From Paenibacillus sp. FSL R5-0490 (lineage in GTDB: Bacteria; Bacillota; Bacilli; Bacillales; Cytobacillaceae), in the NCBI RefSeq assembly GCF_001956215.1, contig NZ_MRTQ01000001.1, forward strand, positions 248,001 through 312,000: DNA of 64,000 nucleotides, read 5' to 3'. Made by a program: the position numbers and the translations under genes. The notes under the pieces are model-generated. The model made no database searches. It had not been told where the DNA came from and was given only the letters and a program-made list of their open reading frames with translations. Below are positions 17,220 through 26,124 of the stretch, one piece after another; the stretch's first letter is position 1, and every line of letters begins with the position of its first letter.

Positions 17220-17835
17220 CGGCCATGAAAAATTCCTGCAGGATGTGATCAGTTTTCCTGATGGAAAAGGTTTTTTAGCACGAATTGGTGTATCTGAAGA
17301 GCAGCTGAAAGTGGTTAGATACGGGGAGCCTTTTGTGTTTTGGATGAAGCAGGGGAAAGAAAGTAAAGATATTCAGCGAGTGCTGATTGTCGAGAATCTA
17401 TCATTCTTTCATACTAGCATTCAATTATTGGAAAGCGATCTGCTCGATTACGAGCCGGAACTGATCATTTATGGGGAAGGCACGAAAATTGAACGGAGCT
17501 TTTCGTTCTTCTATAAAATTTTCCCGGCTAAATCGTATCTATTCTATTATGCAGGAGATCTTGATGCAGCTGGCTGCGGGATCATGACAAGGCTGATTGA
17601 GAAATATCCGGAATGCTGCATTCAGCCTGCATTGAAGATTTACCGTAAAATGCTTGAATGTCTGGATCAAAGAAATGACCAGAAATCAGGACAGCCTCAA
17701 AATCTAAAATACCGTGATGCGTTCTTTCGGTGGTTTACGGAAGAAGAGCAGGAACTCTTAATGCAATTATGGCAGGAAAATAAACGCATTCCTCAGGAAG
17801 TCTTAACAATTGAAACTTGGAGGAGATGGATGTGA
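16747..17835 (+). CDS. jetD: Wadjet system nuclease subunit JetD
   Basis: A 362-residue protein with the JetD layout: an N-terminal DUF3322-like part and a C-terminal TOPRIM-related DUF2220-like domain. Candidate catalytic acidic residues are the glutamate of LIVENLSF (about residue 215) and the DxD of AGDLDAAG (about 271-273), as in topoisomerase-VI-like nucleases. Known Wadjet systems use JetD to cut plasmid DNA after loop extrusion by JetABC. The gene opens the operon and shares a GTGA overlap with jetA. The ATG at 16747 has no clear ribosome binding site; AAGAAGGTGA lies just after it, so the exact start is uncertain. Its 5' part recurs at 4182. Confidence 0.9.
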   Translation: MKFKKVNKINIIETRVRSFIEDIQHPKQKKKLNINDLEFQLRKLLDDYYEMDGYSLFYEALQSLQDEGQLTPIHNHQYNGKTPSLPLYFWVNVKPHTGQWDRLEMMKLSDRFDFSFYERHPEWQTKEEWSRVKNVYAFLQSSGERETVSLEERSLELFGHEKFLQDVISFPDGKGFLARIGVSEEQLKVVRYGEPFVFWMKQGKESKDIQRVLIVENLSFFHTSIQLLESDLLDYEPELIIYGEGTKIERSFSFFYKIFPAKSYLFYYAGDLDAAGCGIMTRLIEKYPECCIQPALKIYRKMLECLDQRNDQKSGQPQNLKYRDAFFRWFTEEEQELLMQLWQENKRIPQEVLTIETWRRWM

Positions 17836-19337
17836 ACGAGTCATGGGAAGGATTCGCCCAGCGGATGCAGCGTTTAAACCCGCTGTTTGAGCTTGGAAGA
17901 GGAATGGAAGTTGGAGAGCTGAAGCCTCATATCCAGACGATTCTGATGCAGGTGCTCCTCACCATTTTTTATCGGGAATTGAATGATGATGATCATCGGA
18001 GAAAATTGGATATCAAATATATGGTGGAAGATTCGATTAAACAAATGAAGCTTTTGGCTGATGAGAAGCAGATTGAACGAATTACAAGCGGACTTCTATA
18101 TCAGGGAAAAGAAGAATACAGCAGACCGTTTGAAGCCCTTTATTACGATGAAATCAGACAATCATGGGAGACGCAGGTATTCCGCTATGTGACAATGGAT
18201 GAATTATATACAAACCTGGAGATGGGCGGATCTATCGTCTATAAGCTCACAGATGTCTCACAGGAAATGATTTTCATGAGCAGGGAAATGGCGGAGGAGT
18301 TCTCGATCACCATTGAACAGCTCTACAGTATGCAGCTGATTAAAAACGGTAATTTCCGCAAAGCTACCCGAAACCTCGATCACCTCATTTCACGGGTCAA
18401 CCGCTTAATGGCAAGAGAATTTTCCTTTCAAAAAGAAATGATCAATAATCCCAAAATCTTATTGATGGAAGAAGAAATGCAAAGGGCTGATAATCGTGCG
18501 GAAATTGAAAAGCAATTTGAAGAAGAAAAAAATCACTTCCGTACCATCAGCAGTATGATTGAGAAGACAAAACGAAGAAACGAGGAAGATGATCACATTC
18601 AAAGAGAATTGATCCTCCTGCAGGAAAAAATCGGCCATACAAGGCAATTACATGACCGTTTTGCCAAGCTTGTGATTCAGAATATCTCCTATGAAATGAA
18701 ATTAAAAGCGGAAAACCCTTCACTGTTTTGGGAAACGAGCCTGGTTTCGTTTCGGGAGCATATTTATGAAAACTGGTTTATGAAGGAGGGGGCATCTTCC
18801 TTCGATCATGTTGAGAAGGTACTGGGTCCTTTATTTTCTCCAAAGAATGAATTTATCTTGCCCTTGGATTGGATCTGGGGCGAACAGGAATTTGATGAAA
18901 AGCAGCTGACAGAGACGATGGAGGAAGAAACGGAAGACGAAAGCATTACCCATCAGCGCGTAACGAACTGGGATTCTGTTATCAAGGCCTGGAGCTATGT
19001 GTTTCAATATTTGCAGACATACGGAGAGTTTTCCCTGGCTGATTTAACGACATTGCCGCTTGATGTACAGGATTTATGGTTTGAAGAATCGGAAACGATT
19101 GATTTATGGATGATGTTTGATAAAAAGCCTCTGAAGGTTCAGGTGCTGCACCGGAAGGAAGAGGCTCTGAGCGATGAGAGGGAAATTCTTCTTTATAAGC
19201 TTATGCAGGAGTATCCGCAATTCCAGGTGTTTGAAGGATTGAAACTTTATACAGAGTTTGATCATCGGGCGGAACCTTTCCTCTGGTATCAAATGAAAAT
19301 CACTCCGTTTAAAATTTGTGTTCAGGAGGAGAAATGA
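17832..19337 (+). CDS. jetA: Wadjet system kleisin-like subunit JetA
   Basis: About 501 residues, in the position and size range of JetA, the MukF-like kleisin that bridges the JetC heads. The N-terminal half is helical, with a charged coiled-coil-like stretch near residues 215-280 (EEEMQRADNRAEIEKQFEEE), and the C-terminal part looks winged-helix-like (ITHQRVTNWDSVIKAWSYVFQYL). The GTG at 17832 forms a GTGA overlap with the jetD stop and lies eight bases after GGAGG; an ATG at 17826 is too close to that site. The assignment rests mainly on context with jetD, jetB and jetC. Confidence 0.85.
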   Translation: MNESWEGFAQRMQRLNPLFELGRGMEVGELKPHIQTILMQVLLTIFYRELNDDDHRRKLDIKYMVEDSIKQMKLLADEKQIERITSGLLYQGKEEYSRPFEALYYDEIRQSWETQVFRYVTMDELYTNLEMGGSIVYKLTDVSQEMIFMSREMAEEFSITIEQLYSMQLIKNGNFRKATRNLDHLISRVNRLMAREFSFQKEMINNPKILLMEEEMQRADNRAEIEKQFEEEKNHFRTISSMIEKTKRRNEEDDHIQRELILLQEKIGHTRQLHDRFAKLVIQNISYEMKLKAENPSLFWETSLVSFREHIYENWFMKEGASSFDHVEKVLGPLFSPKNEFILPLDWIWGEQEFDEKQLTETMEEETEDESITHQRVTNWDSVIKAWSYVFQYLQTYGEFSLADLTTLPLDVQDLWFEESETIDLWMMFDKKPLKVQVLHRKEEALSDEREILLYKLMQEYPQFQVFEGLKLYTEFDHRAEPFLWYQMKITPFKICVQEEK

Positions 19338-20083
19338 TGAGTGCAGAAAGCATTAAGACTGCATCAGCAGTTTATTTCACGCTATTAAAAGACAAGGTCA
19401 TCGATGAAAACAGCGAGCACTTCCAGGCGTATTTCGATCCTGATGTAAGACAGACGGTGCTTTTAATGGCAGACGAATCCGGGACCTTTATCATTGAATC
19501 TCCGAAACGGATTCAGCTCGTTGTACAGCCGACTGGCTCTGTTTTTGCGACGAATTTTACACATATGAAGGACAGGCATAAACAGATTGAAACCAAAAAA
19601 CATTTTCACCTGATGAGCGTGGTCATTATGGCATTCCTTGCGAGCATCGACCGCAATCAGGCGGCCAAGATCCGCACGAAGCGCGATGGGATCAGCTTTT
19701 ATACATTGGAACGGCAAGTGAATGATGTCATTATGAATTGGGATAGCCTGCTTAAAGCAAAGCCGGATTTCGGAGAAGAAGAAAAAATTGATATGAGAGA
19801 CGTTGTGACGACATGGAAATACATGGAGGTCGACACAGATGATTATGGAGCGAGGAAAGCCAATCGCAGAACGCGGATTGGTTTGGTTGCAAGTGCCATG
19901 CGTCTTTTGGAAACAGAAGGACTCATCGTCATTCTGGATCGGGAGGATATACCGAAGGCGATTCCAAAGCAGGAGTTATTTGAACGGATTGAATACCTGT
20001 ATCATGACTATGACCGTTATGAGATGTTCAAGGAATTAATGAAAACAGAGGAGGATCAGCATGCCGAAAATACATCGAATTAG
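19337..20083 (+). CDS. jetB: Wadjet system KITE-like subunit JetB
   Basis: About 248 residues, in the place of the MukE-like JetB subunit (DUF4194/DUF6063-like). Two winged-helix-like segments are plausible, the second around RTRIGLVASAMRLLETEGLIVI. It would bind the kleisin JetA and help regulate the JetC ATPase. ATGs at 19334 and 19337 both follow AGGAGG (19324-19329); the second has better spacing. It overlaps jetA at the 5' end and jetC by 23 bases at the 3' end, so the four proteins are made together. Confidence 0.85.
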   Translation: MSAESIKTASAVYFTLLKDKVIDENSEHFQAYFDPDVRQTVLLMADESGTFIIESPKRIQLVVQPTGSVFATNFTHMKDRHKQIETKKHFHLMSVVIMAFLASIDRNQAAKIRTKRDGISFYTLERQVNDVIMNWDSLLKAKPDFGEEEKIDMRDVVTTWKYMEVDTDDYGARKANRRTRIGLVASAMRLLETEGLIVILDREDIPKAIPKQELFERIEYLYHDYDRYEMFKELMKTEEDQHAENTSN

Positions 20084-23000
20084 AATTGCCGGCCTGAAAT
20101 ATGATGGCATGCAAAAGCAGTATAGGGACACAACCTTTAACTTTCATAATGAGGAAACCTCCACAAATGGCCTCATTTCGATGATGAATGGAGGCGGGAA
20201 AGGTGTTTTCCTGCAGACCATATTTCAGATCCTTAAGCCTGGTACCGCATGGGGAAAGCAGAATAATCGCTTTTATCAGCAATTCTTTTTTAATAATAAA
20301 GAGCAGTTTATTCCCTATACCTTTCATGTTCTCATACAGTGGGAGCTCGACGGGGCTGACCACAGGCATTTGGTGACGGGCGGAATGTTTTCAGCAGAAC
20401 AGCGTATTTCAATGAATGAAGAGAGCGGAGAAAGCAAACCACTTGAACAGGAAGCGAAAATTGTCCCCAATATTACCTTTTATACAAGGGAGTTTGAACG
20501 AAAAGAAGAAGCATCCCTTGAACATATTCCGCTCTATGAAGATGGAGAACTGGCTGAAACAGAAGGCCTTAAGGATTACTTAAAATGGAATGGATACGAT
20601 GTTTACCGGGATACAAAGAAACACTACCGAATTTTGGATACATATGGGATTAACCGAAAAGATTGGGATATTATGAAGGACATTAATAAGGATGAAGGCG
20701 GCGTCGGAAAATTCTTTGAAGGCGCTGAAGATGATCATTCCCTGTTCCAAAAGCGGATCATTCCTACAGTCAGTCAGGTTCTGCACCGGACGGAGCATCA
20801 GAAGAACGATCTGGTGGAGATTTTTAAGAGTCAGGCAAGCATCGCGAAGGACCTCCCTGTTTTACTGAAAAGAGAGCAGGCACATAAAGAGTTCCTGGAA
20901 GATATTCTTCCTTTTGAAGAGAGCCTTGCAAAGGGTATCGGGCATAAGGAAATTGTAGAGGACAGTATTAAGGCCGGAAGACAGCTGCTTGGCGCTTTGG
21001 AGCATTTGAAGAAAACAGAAGAAGAAACACTCATTGAACTGGAAAAGGAAATCGAAAAATTAACAGGCAGGCAAGTGGATCTGCGTTTTCAGAAAGATAA
21101 TCTTGAGTATGCAAAAGCTCACCGGGAAGTGCTGGATTGGGAGAAGAAATTAGCGGAAGAGCAGAAGAAGCATATTGTTCTGCAGGAATCAGTGAAGGAA
21201 AAGCAGGAGCGAAAAGAAGAGCTGGCTTTTCAGCTGTTACTAAAAGAATGGCATGAAGGAGAACAAAGCATTCGCGCGCTTTCCCAGCAAATTGCGAAGC
21301 TCGAGCAGAACAGCGGCCTGGAGCAAGTGAATCAAAGAATGGATGAAATCAAAAAAGAAGCGGCACAGCAATGGGAGAAATCCTCCGCTGCCATAAGGGA
21401 AGCCGTACAGCAATATTCCGGATATCAAAGGTTTTTAAAGAAAAAAGCAAACGACCTGTCAAAGCAGGACAAACAAAAGACCCAGGAGATTGCTCAGCTT
21501 CGTACAGAAATTGATTTTCTTTATACCAAAATTCATGAATTTGAATCAAAAGAAGAACAGCTTATCGAGGAATTCGGTGACCGCATTACCTATGATTTAA
21601 CGGGTTTTATTGAAAATCTGAATAAACAGATAGAAACCAAAGAAGCGGCACTCAAAGATATACAGGCAAAAGAGCATAGTTCAAATGAAAAGCAGAACCA
21701 GCTTGCTTCTTCCCATGGTACACTCGCACAATCCATTCAGTTTTCAGAAGAAAAGTGTGAAGAGCTAAAAAAGAACAGTGAAGAGCAGCAGCAAAAAGAA
21801 ACAAAGCTGTTCGATCATCTGCAAGGTTTTCTGCAAGGTGTAACAGCACCATTCACGAATGCCCTTTTATCAAAATATGCCCTGGAAGTGGAAGAGCTCC
21901 TCGTTCAAAATCGCGAGCAAGGGGAAGAATTAAAGAAAGCACTCTGGGAAACGCAGCTGGATTATGCCTTGAATGATGAGCATTTCTGGATTGCCAATAA
22001 TGATGTGCAGGAACTGAAGGAATGGATTGATGAAAAGACGGGGATTGACGTATTTTACGGATCCCAATTTCTCCAATCCTTAAAGCCGGATGAAATGACG
22101 AGCCACATGCTTTCTCATCCTCTTCTGCCGTACGGCTTAGTAGTCAGCAGGCCGCAATGGGAAAAAATCAATAAGCAGGTCCTTAGCGGAAGGATGTATA
22201 AAAGTCCGGTCCCGATTTTTATGCGGGAAGAAATGGCGGGCGAAAATCAGCAGAATGCCTTTGTGATGATCACCGGGACGGAGAAGGAGCTGCTGGCGGA
22301 TAAAAATCAGTTCACAAACTGGAAGATTCAGATTGCGAAACAAATAGAAGATCAGAAAGATACGCTTGCAGAGTTGGAAAAAACAGAAACAGCGCTGCGC
22401 CGCATTATAAAAGAAATCGACCGATTCCTTTCCCATGACCTTGCCGGTGATATCGAAAAAGAACTTCTTCAGGAAAAGGAAGCCCTGCTTTCGAGGAAAA
22501 CGGAATTGCAGGCTATCATCGTGCAGGAGGAAAAAGAAAAAGAACTGCAGCTGGGACTTAGAGAACAGCTGGAAAAGACGAAGAAAAAGATTGAAAAGCT
22601 ATCTAAAGATGCGGAATCCTTAGCGGAATTTAACCGAGAAAAGTCGATGCATCAGGAAAATAAACGGGTAAAGCAGGAAAAAGAGAAACAAAAGGAAGCT
22701 TTCGAAAAGCTGCAGAATGAGCTGGGAAATGAGCTTCAGACCATCGCTGACCTTCAGGAAAAGTGGAGCCAGACCTATCTGGAATGGAAGCTGTCAGCCG
22801 AACAAAACATTAAGAAGATCGGCTTCTTTATTGAAGGTGCAGCTTTTCCAGCCGCTGAGAAAGCAGAAGCTTCTGAAGAGGTTCCGCGATTATCACCCTA
22901 TATTTTAGAAGAAATCATTGGCAGCATTGGAGAGCTTAAACAGCTGAAAAAATCAAAAGAAGAACAAGCCAGTGAACTGCTCGCGATTCAAGCGACAAGA

Positions 23001-24521
23001 GATGCGGAACAGAAGCAGCAAAGGAAGCTGGAGAAAAAACTTCATGCCCTTAATGAAGAGTGGAAGGATGCTTCTGTACCGGATGAACCAATAAGTATTT
23101 TGGAAAATATGGTTCAGACAGCTGCAAAGGAAACAAAGGCAGCAGAGAAAGAAGAGCGTGAGCAGGAAAAGACCGTAACCATTGCGGAAACTTCCTTAAA
23201 GCATGGAATGGATCAGCGTAAAAAAACCTCTAAAAAAGTGGCCAAGCATGACCAGCAGCCTGAAGAATGGGAAGAGCTTGATCTGGAAGTGAAGACGGTT
23301 GAAATTACTGATCAGACCAAACAGACAAATGCAGAAATAAAGAAGACGGAAGAGCGCAAAAAAGAGACAGAACAAAGTATAACTGAGTTTGAAAAAGATC
23401 AATTGCATTTATCCGTCATTCTTAAAGAGGAAGCGGCAGCTTTTTCGGATGAGGATATAGAAAAAATAAAGAGTCATGGAAAGCAAAGCATCCTATCCTG
23501 GAGTGAAAAACATCAGGCTATTCAGGATGAAGGGCAAGAGAAGCATGCGAAGATTGAACAATCACTAAGAAATTTAAAGCTTTCTATTGAAGGCAAGGAT
23601 TGGGAAATTCGCTTTAAGAATGAAGTCTTAACTACGCTCGATCATATGGATACAAGGCATTATGCGCATATTCAAAGTGTCGTCCAGAACATGAAGCGCT
23701 TTTCTCAGAGCGGCCTGGAGCAGCTGGAGCGCGACAAAGAACGGGCGGAAAAGGCGCAAAACTTCTGGGCAAGCCGGGCAAGCATGAAGGTAATGAGCAT
23801 TTCAGAGTCAATTCGCTCGATGATTTCGAAAATGAAGCTTAAGAATGAAAGGGGTTCTTTCCCGCTCGTCCAGCTTAAAGAAGATATCCTGCCTAAAAAA
23901 GCGGAAGATGTTGAACCTTTACTGAAGCAGCATTTCGTTTCAGCCATTAATAAAATTACAAAGCGATTTGAGATGATTGATGATAATAATCCGATGCTGG
24001 AACAGGAAATCAAACAGCTTATCAGTGATGAGCAAATTTTATTTGTTTCCCTCAGAAATCGCTATCCGGAGCTCCTGGTTTATAACATGCGTACAGACAA
24101 TGCCTTCATGTACGGTAAACCGCAGCGTGAGCATTATTCGACCTGGCAGACGATCAACCAGGGTTCAAGGACGAAATCCGATGGCAGCGGCGGTCAAAAG
24201 CTTTCTGCCCGCATGGTCATGATGATGATGCTTCTTTCGGTCAAGAGTGAAACCGATCAAAGCTGGGTTCCGCTAGTCTGTGATAATCCCTTCGGCCAAG
24301 CTGCTTCTGCCCATGTGCTCGATCCTATTTTCGCTGTAGCCGATAAGCTGAAGTTCCAATTCATCGTCGTCACTCCGCCTGAATTGGTGAAAACAGAAAT
24401 CAGCCAGAGATTCGAAGCGTACTATAAATTGGACTTCATCCGTGAAAAGGGGAAAGAAATTGTGTCGGATACGATTGTTCCGGCATTTAGGATTTATCAG
24501 GGAGAGGAAGCAGTTCATTAG
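20061..24521 (+). CDS. jetC: Wadjet system SMC-like ATPase JetC
   Basis: A 1486-residue MukB-like SMC protein. The head has a Walker A-like MNGGGKGVF near residues 42-50, then very long charged coiled coils (roughly 290-600 and 750-1270) separated by a globular hinge-like region (roughly 610-750). The C-terminal head has the signature SDGSGGQKLSARM near residue 1375 and Walker B WVPLVCDNPFG near residue 1405. Established work shows JetABC dimers extrude DNA loops and JetD cuts small circular DNA. GAGGAGGATC precedes the ATG. The gene ends the operon; an inverted repeat (24536-24544 with 24562-24570) without T run follows. Confidence 0.93.
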   Translation: MPKIHRIRIAGLKYDGMQKQYRDTTFNFHNEETSTNGLISMMNGGGKGVFLQTIFQILKPGTAWGKQNNRFYQQFFFNNKEQFIPYTFHVLIQWELDGADHRHLVTGGMFSAEQRISMNEESGESKPLEQEAKIVPNITFYTREFERKEEASLEHIPLYEDGELAETEGLKDYLKWNGYDVYRDTKKHYRILDTYGINRKDWDIMKDINKDEGGVGKFFEGAEDDHSLFQKRIIPTVSQVLHRTEHQKNDLVEIFKSQASIAKDLPVLLKREQAHKEFLEDILPFEESLAKGIGHKEIVEDSIKAGRQLLGALEHLKKTEEETLIELEKEIEKLTGRQVDLRFQKDNLEYAKAHREVLDWEKKLAEEQKKHIVLQESVKEKQERKEELAFQLLLKEWHEGEQSIRALSQQIAKLEQNSGLEQVNQRMDEIKKEAAQQWEKSSAAIREAVQQYSGYQRFLKKKANDLSKQDKQKTQEIAQLRTEIDFLYTKIHEFESKEEQLIEEFGDRITYDLTGFIENLNKQIETKEAALKDIQAKEHSSNEKQNQLASSHGTLAQSIQFSEEKCEELKKNSEEQQQKETKLFDHLQGFLQGVTAPFTNALLSKYALEVEELLVQNREQGEELKKALWETQLDYALNDEHFWIANNDVQELKEWIDEKTGIDVFYGSQFLQSLKPDEMTSHMLSHPLLPYGLVVSRPQWEKINKQVLSGRMYKSPVPIFMREEMAGENQQNAFVMITGTEKELLADKNQFTNWKIQIAKQIEDQKDTLAELEKTETALRRIIKEIDRFLSHDLAGDIEKELLQEKEALLSRKTELQAIIVQEEKEKELQLGLREQLEKTKKKIEKLSKDAESLAEFNREKSMHQENKRVKQEKEKQKEAFEKLQNELGNELQTIADLQEKWSQTYLEWKLSAEQNIKKIGFFIEGAAFPAAEKAEASEEVPRLSPYILEEIIGSIGELKQLKKSKEEQASELLAIQATRDAEQKQQRKLEKKLHALNEEWKDASVPDEPISILENMVQTAAKETKAAEKEEREQEKTVTIAETSLKHGMDQRKKTSKKVAKHDQQPEEWEELDLEVKTVEITDQTKQTNAEIKKTEERKKETEQSITEFEKDQLHLSVILKEEAAAFSDEDIEKIKSHGKQSILSWSEKHQAIQDEGQEKHAKIEQSLRNLKLSIEGKDWEIRFKNEVLTTLDHMDTRHYAHIQSVVQNMKRFSQSGLEQLERDKERAEKAQNFWASRASMKVMSISESIRSMISKMKLKNERGSFPLVQLKEDILPKKAEDVEPLLKQHFVSAINKITKRFEMIDDNNPMLEQEIKQLISDEQILFVSLRNRYPELLVYNMRTDNAFMYGKPQREHYSTWQTINQGSRTKSDGSGGQKLSARMVMMMMLLSVKSETDQSWVPLVCDNPFGQAASAHVLDPIFAVADKLKFQFIVVTPPELVKTEISQRFEAYYKLDFIREKGKEIVSDTIVPAFRIYQGEEAVH

Positions 24522-24597
24522 ATTTAAAAGAATGAAAGTATTGCCATTTTACTGAAACTATGCAATACTTGGGTGAAAATCAATAAGTATTCACAAT

Positions 24598-24704
24598 TCT
24601 TATCACGAGAGGTGGAGGGACTGGCCCTGCGAAGCCTCAGCAACCCCTGATTATGTCAGGAAGGTGCTAATTCCAACAGAGTTTAAGCTCTGTGAGATAA
24701 GAGG
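24598..24704 (+). promoter_or_regulatory. SAM-I (S-box) riboswitch
   Basis: All S-box landmarks are present: CTTATCACGAGAGGTGGAGG, CCTCAGCAACC, AAGGTGCTAA-TTCCAACAG and GAGATAAGAGG. P1 pairs TCTTATC at the 5' end with GATAAGA near 24696-24702. With SAM bound, P1 takes up the strand that would otherwise form an antiterminator (ATAAGAGG with CCTCTTAT at 24724-24731), so the terminator at 24721 forms and the gene is shut off. Confidence 0.95.
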
Positions 24705-24720
24705 TCGTTTTTAATAGTAA

Positions 24721-24749
24721 AGGCCTCTTATACTGAGAGGCCTTTTTTT
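24721..24749 (+). terminator. S-box-controlled terminator
   Basis: AGGCCTCT (24721-24728) pairs with AGAGGCCT (24736-24743) and is followed by seven Ts. Its left arm also takes part in the antiterminator. Confidence 0.9.
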
Positions 24750-24810
24750 GATGCTCTTTTATAGTTTGAGCTTGGTTAGATTAGAACGAAGAAAGAGGAG
24801 GAATGGTAAA

Positions 24811-25389
24811 ATGGAAAACGGCGTTATACAGGTGCCGGAAGCATATTCAAGGATATTACAGGAATCAGATGTGCTCGGCTTCGGGCAGTCATGTGATCGA
24901 AAAACAGGGTTTTTACTAAAGGGGCTGGCTGCCTCAAAACCAGGGGGAAGCTTCTTGGAGCTGGGAACAGGCACGGGAGCGTCTGCTTCATGGATCATGG
25001 ATGGGATGGATGAAAGCAGTAACCTTACGACTGTTGACATTGATTCGACAGTGCAATCGATTGCAAGAAAGTACCTCGGTAATGACAGCAGAATTACATT
25101 TTGCTGTGAGGACGGCGCAGCATTTATCAATAGCCTGTCCGAAGGATTCGATTTTATTTTTGCTGACACATGGCCGGGGAAATTCGAGCTTCTGGACAAA
25201 ACTCTGGATCATTTAAATATCGGCGGTTTTTATGTGATTCACGATGTGTTTCCGCAGCAGAAATTGCCTGAAGAATTCCGGATCAAAGCCACAAAACTTC
25301 TAAAAACTCTGCAGGACAGACCTGACCTGGACATAACAGAATTGGATTGGGCTACCGGGCTGATACTGGCTGTAAAAACAGCAGTGTGA
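24811..25389 (+). CDS. SAM-dependent class I methyltransferase (O-methyltransferase-like)
   Basis: About 192 residues with the class I SAM-binding motif FLELGTGTGASASW, the acidic TVDID at the end of strand 2 and CEDGAAF / FIFADTWPG further on, resembling small-molecule O-methyltransferases (YrrM, CCoAOMT-like). The ATG at 24811 follows GAGGAGG. It lies behind an S-box riboswitch, so its expression should fall when SAM is plentiful. That is unusual for an enzyme that consumes SAM, since S-boxes mostly control methionine synthesis or uptake. The methyl acceptor is unknown. Confidence 0.88.
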   Translation: MENGVIQVPEAYSRILQESDVLGFGQSCDRKTGFLLKGLAASKPGGSFLELGTGTGASASWIMDGMDESSNLTTVDIDSTVQSIARKYLGNDSRITFCCEDGAAFINSLSEGFDFIFADTWPGKFELLDKTLDHLNIGGFYVIHDVFPQQKLPEEFRIKATKLLKTLQDRPDLDITELDWATGLILAVKTAV

Positions 25390-25497
25390 TAATTGTATTT
25401 ATATATTAGTGGAGATGGAGAATCTCATGATGATAGTTGCTGCATATTTGTCGGAATCAATGAAAAGAGGTTTAATTGTTTCAAGGAGAGTGTTGGC

Positions 25498-26070
25498 ATG
25501 CAAAGATTAGAGAATGATATTGTTCAATTAATTCCGATGGAACTTGAGCATGCAGAGGGAATTTATGAAGCGGCACAGGATCATCGTATATGGGAGCATA
25601 TGTCTGTTGATTTAACTGATAAAAGCCGGGTAATTCAATACGTCAACGATGCGTTACAAAAACGTGAGCAGGGCACCGACTTTGCTTTTGTCATTGTCCA
25701 TCAAAAAACAGGGAATATCATCGGTGCTACTTGGTTTCTCGATATCTCAATCCTGCATAAACGGCTCGAAATCGGCTCAACATGGATAAACCCTCTTTAT
25801 TGGCGCACGAATATTAATTCAAACTGTAAATATTTATTATTAACATACTGTTTTGAAGAACTGTCCGTGAATCGCGTACAAATTAAAACCGGACATGAAA
25901 ACTTCCGTTCACAAAAAGCGATCGAACGTACCGGTGCGGTAAAAGAGGGCGTCCTTCGAAATCATATGATACGAAAAGAAGGGACCATTCGCCATACTGT
26001 CCTATATAGTGTTATAAAGGAAGATTGGGGAAAAGTAAAAAGACATTTCGAAGAAAACTTGCTTTTCTAG
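25498..26070 (+). CDS. GNAT family N-acetyltransferase
   Basis: A 190-residue RimJ/RimL-type acetyltransferase; features are LIPMELEHAEGIYEAA at the start, a GATWFLDISILHKRLEIGSTWI core and a VQIKTGHENFRSQKAIERTG block for acetyl-CoA binding and the C-terminal motif. The ATG at 25498 is favoured since AAGGAGAG ends seven bases before it; longer frames upstream have no site. The substrate is not evident. It sits between the S-box methyltransferase and an aminotransferase, with no sign of shared function. Confidence 0.85.
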   Translation: MQRLENDIVQLIPMELEHAEGIYEAAQDHRIWEHMSVDLTDKSRVIQYVNDALQKREQGTDFAFVIVHQKTGNIIGATWFLDISILHKRLEIGSTWINPLYWRTNINSNCKYLLLTYCFEELSVNRVQIKTGHENFRSQKAIERTGAVKEGVLRNHMIRKEGTIRHTVLYSVIKEDWGKVKRHFEENLLF

Positions 26071-26124
26071 GTTTTTGGAACAATTATACTTAATAATAAT
26101 AGTGCTGGAAGGGTGTAGATCGAA

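Noticed and set aside
24536-24570. Terminator of the Wadjet operon
   Set aside because: AAGTATTGC/GCAATACTT is a good stem but no T run follows; recorded in the jetC entry only.
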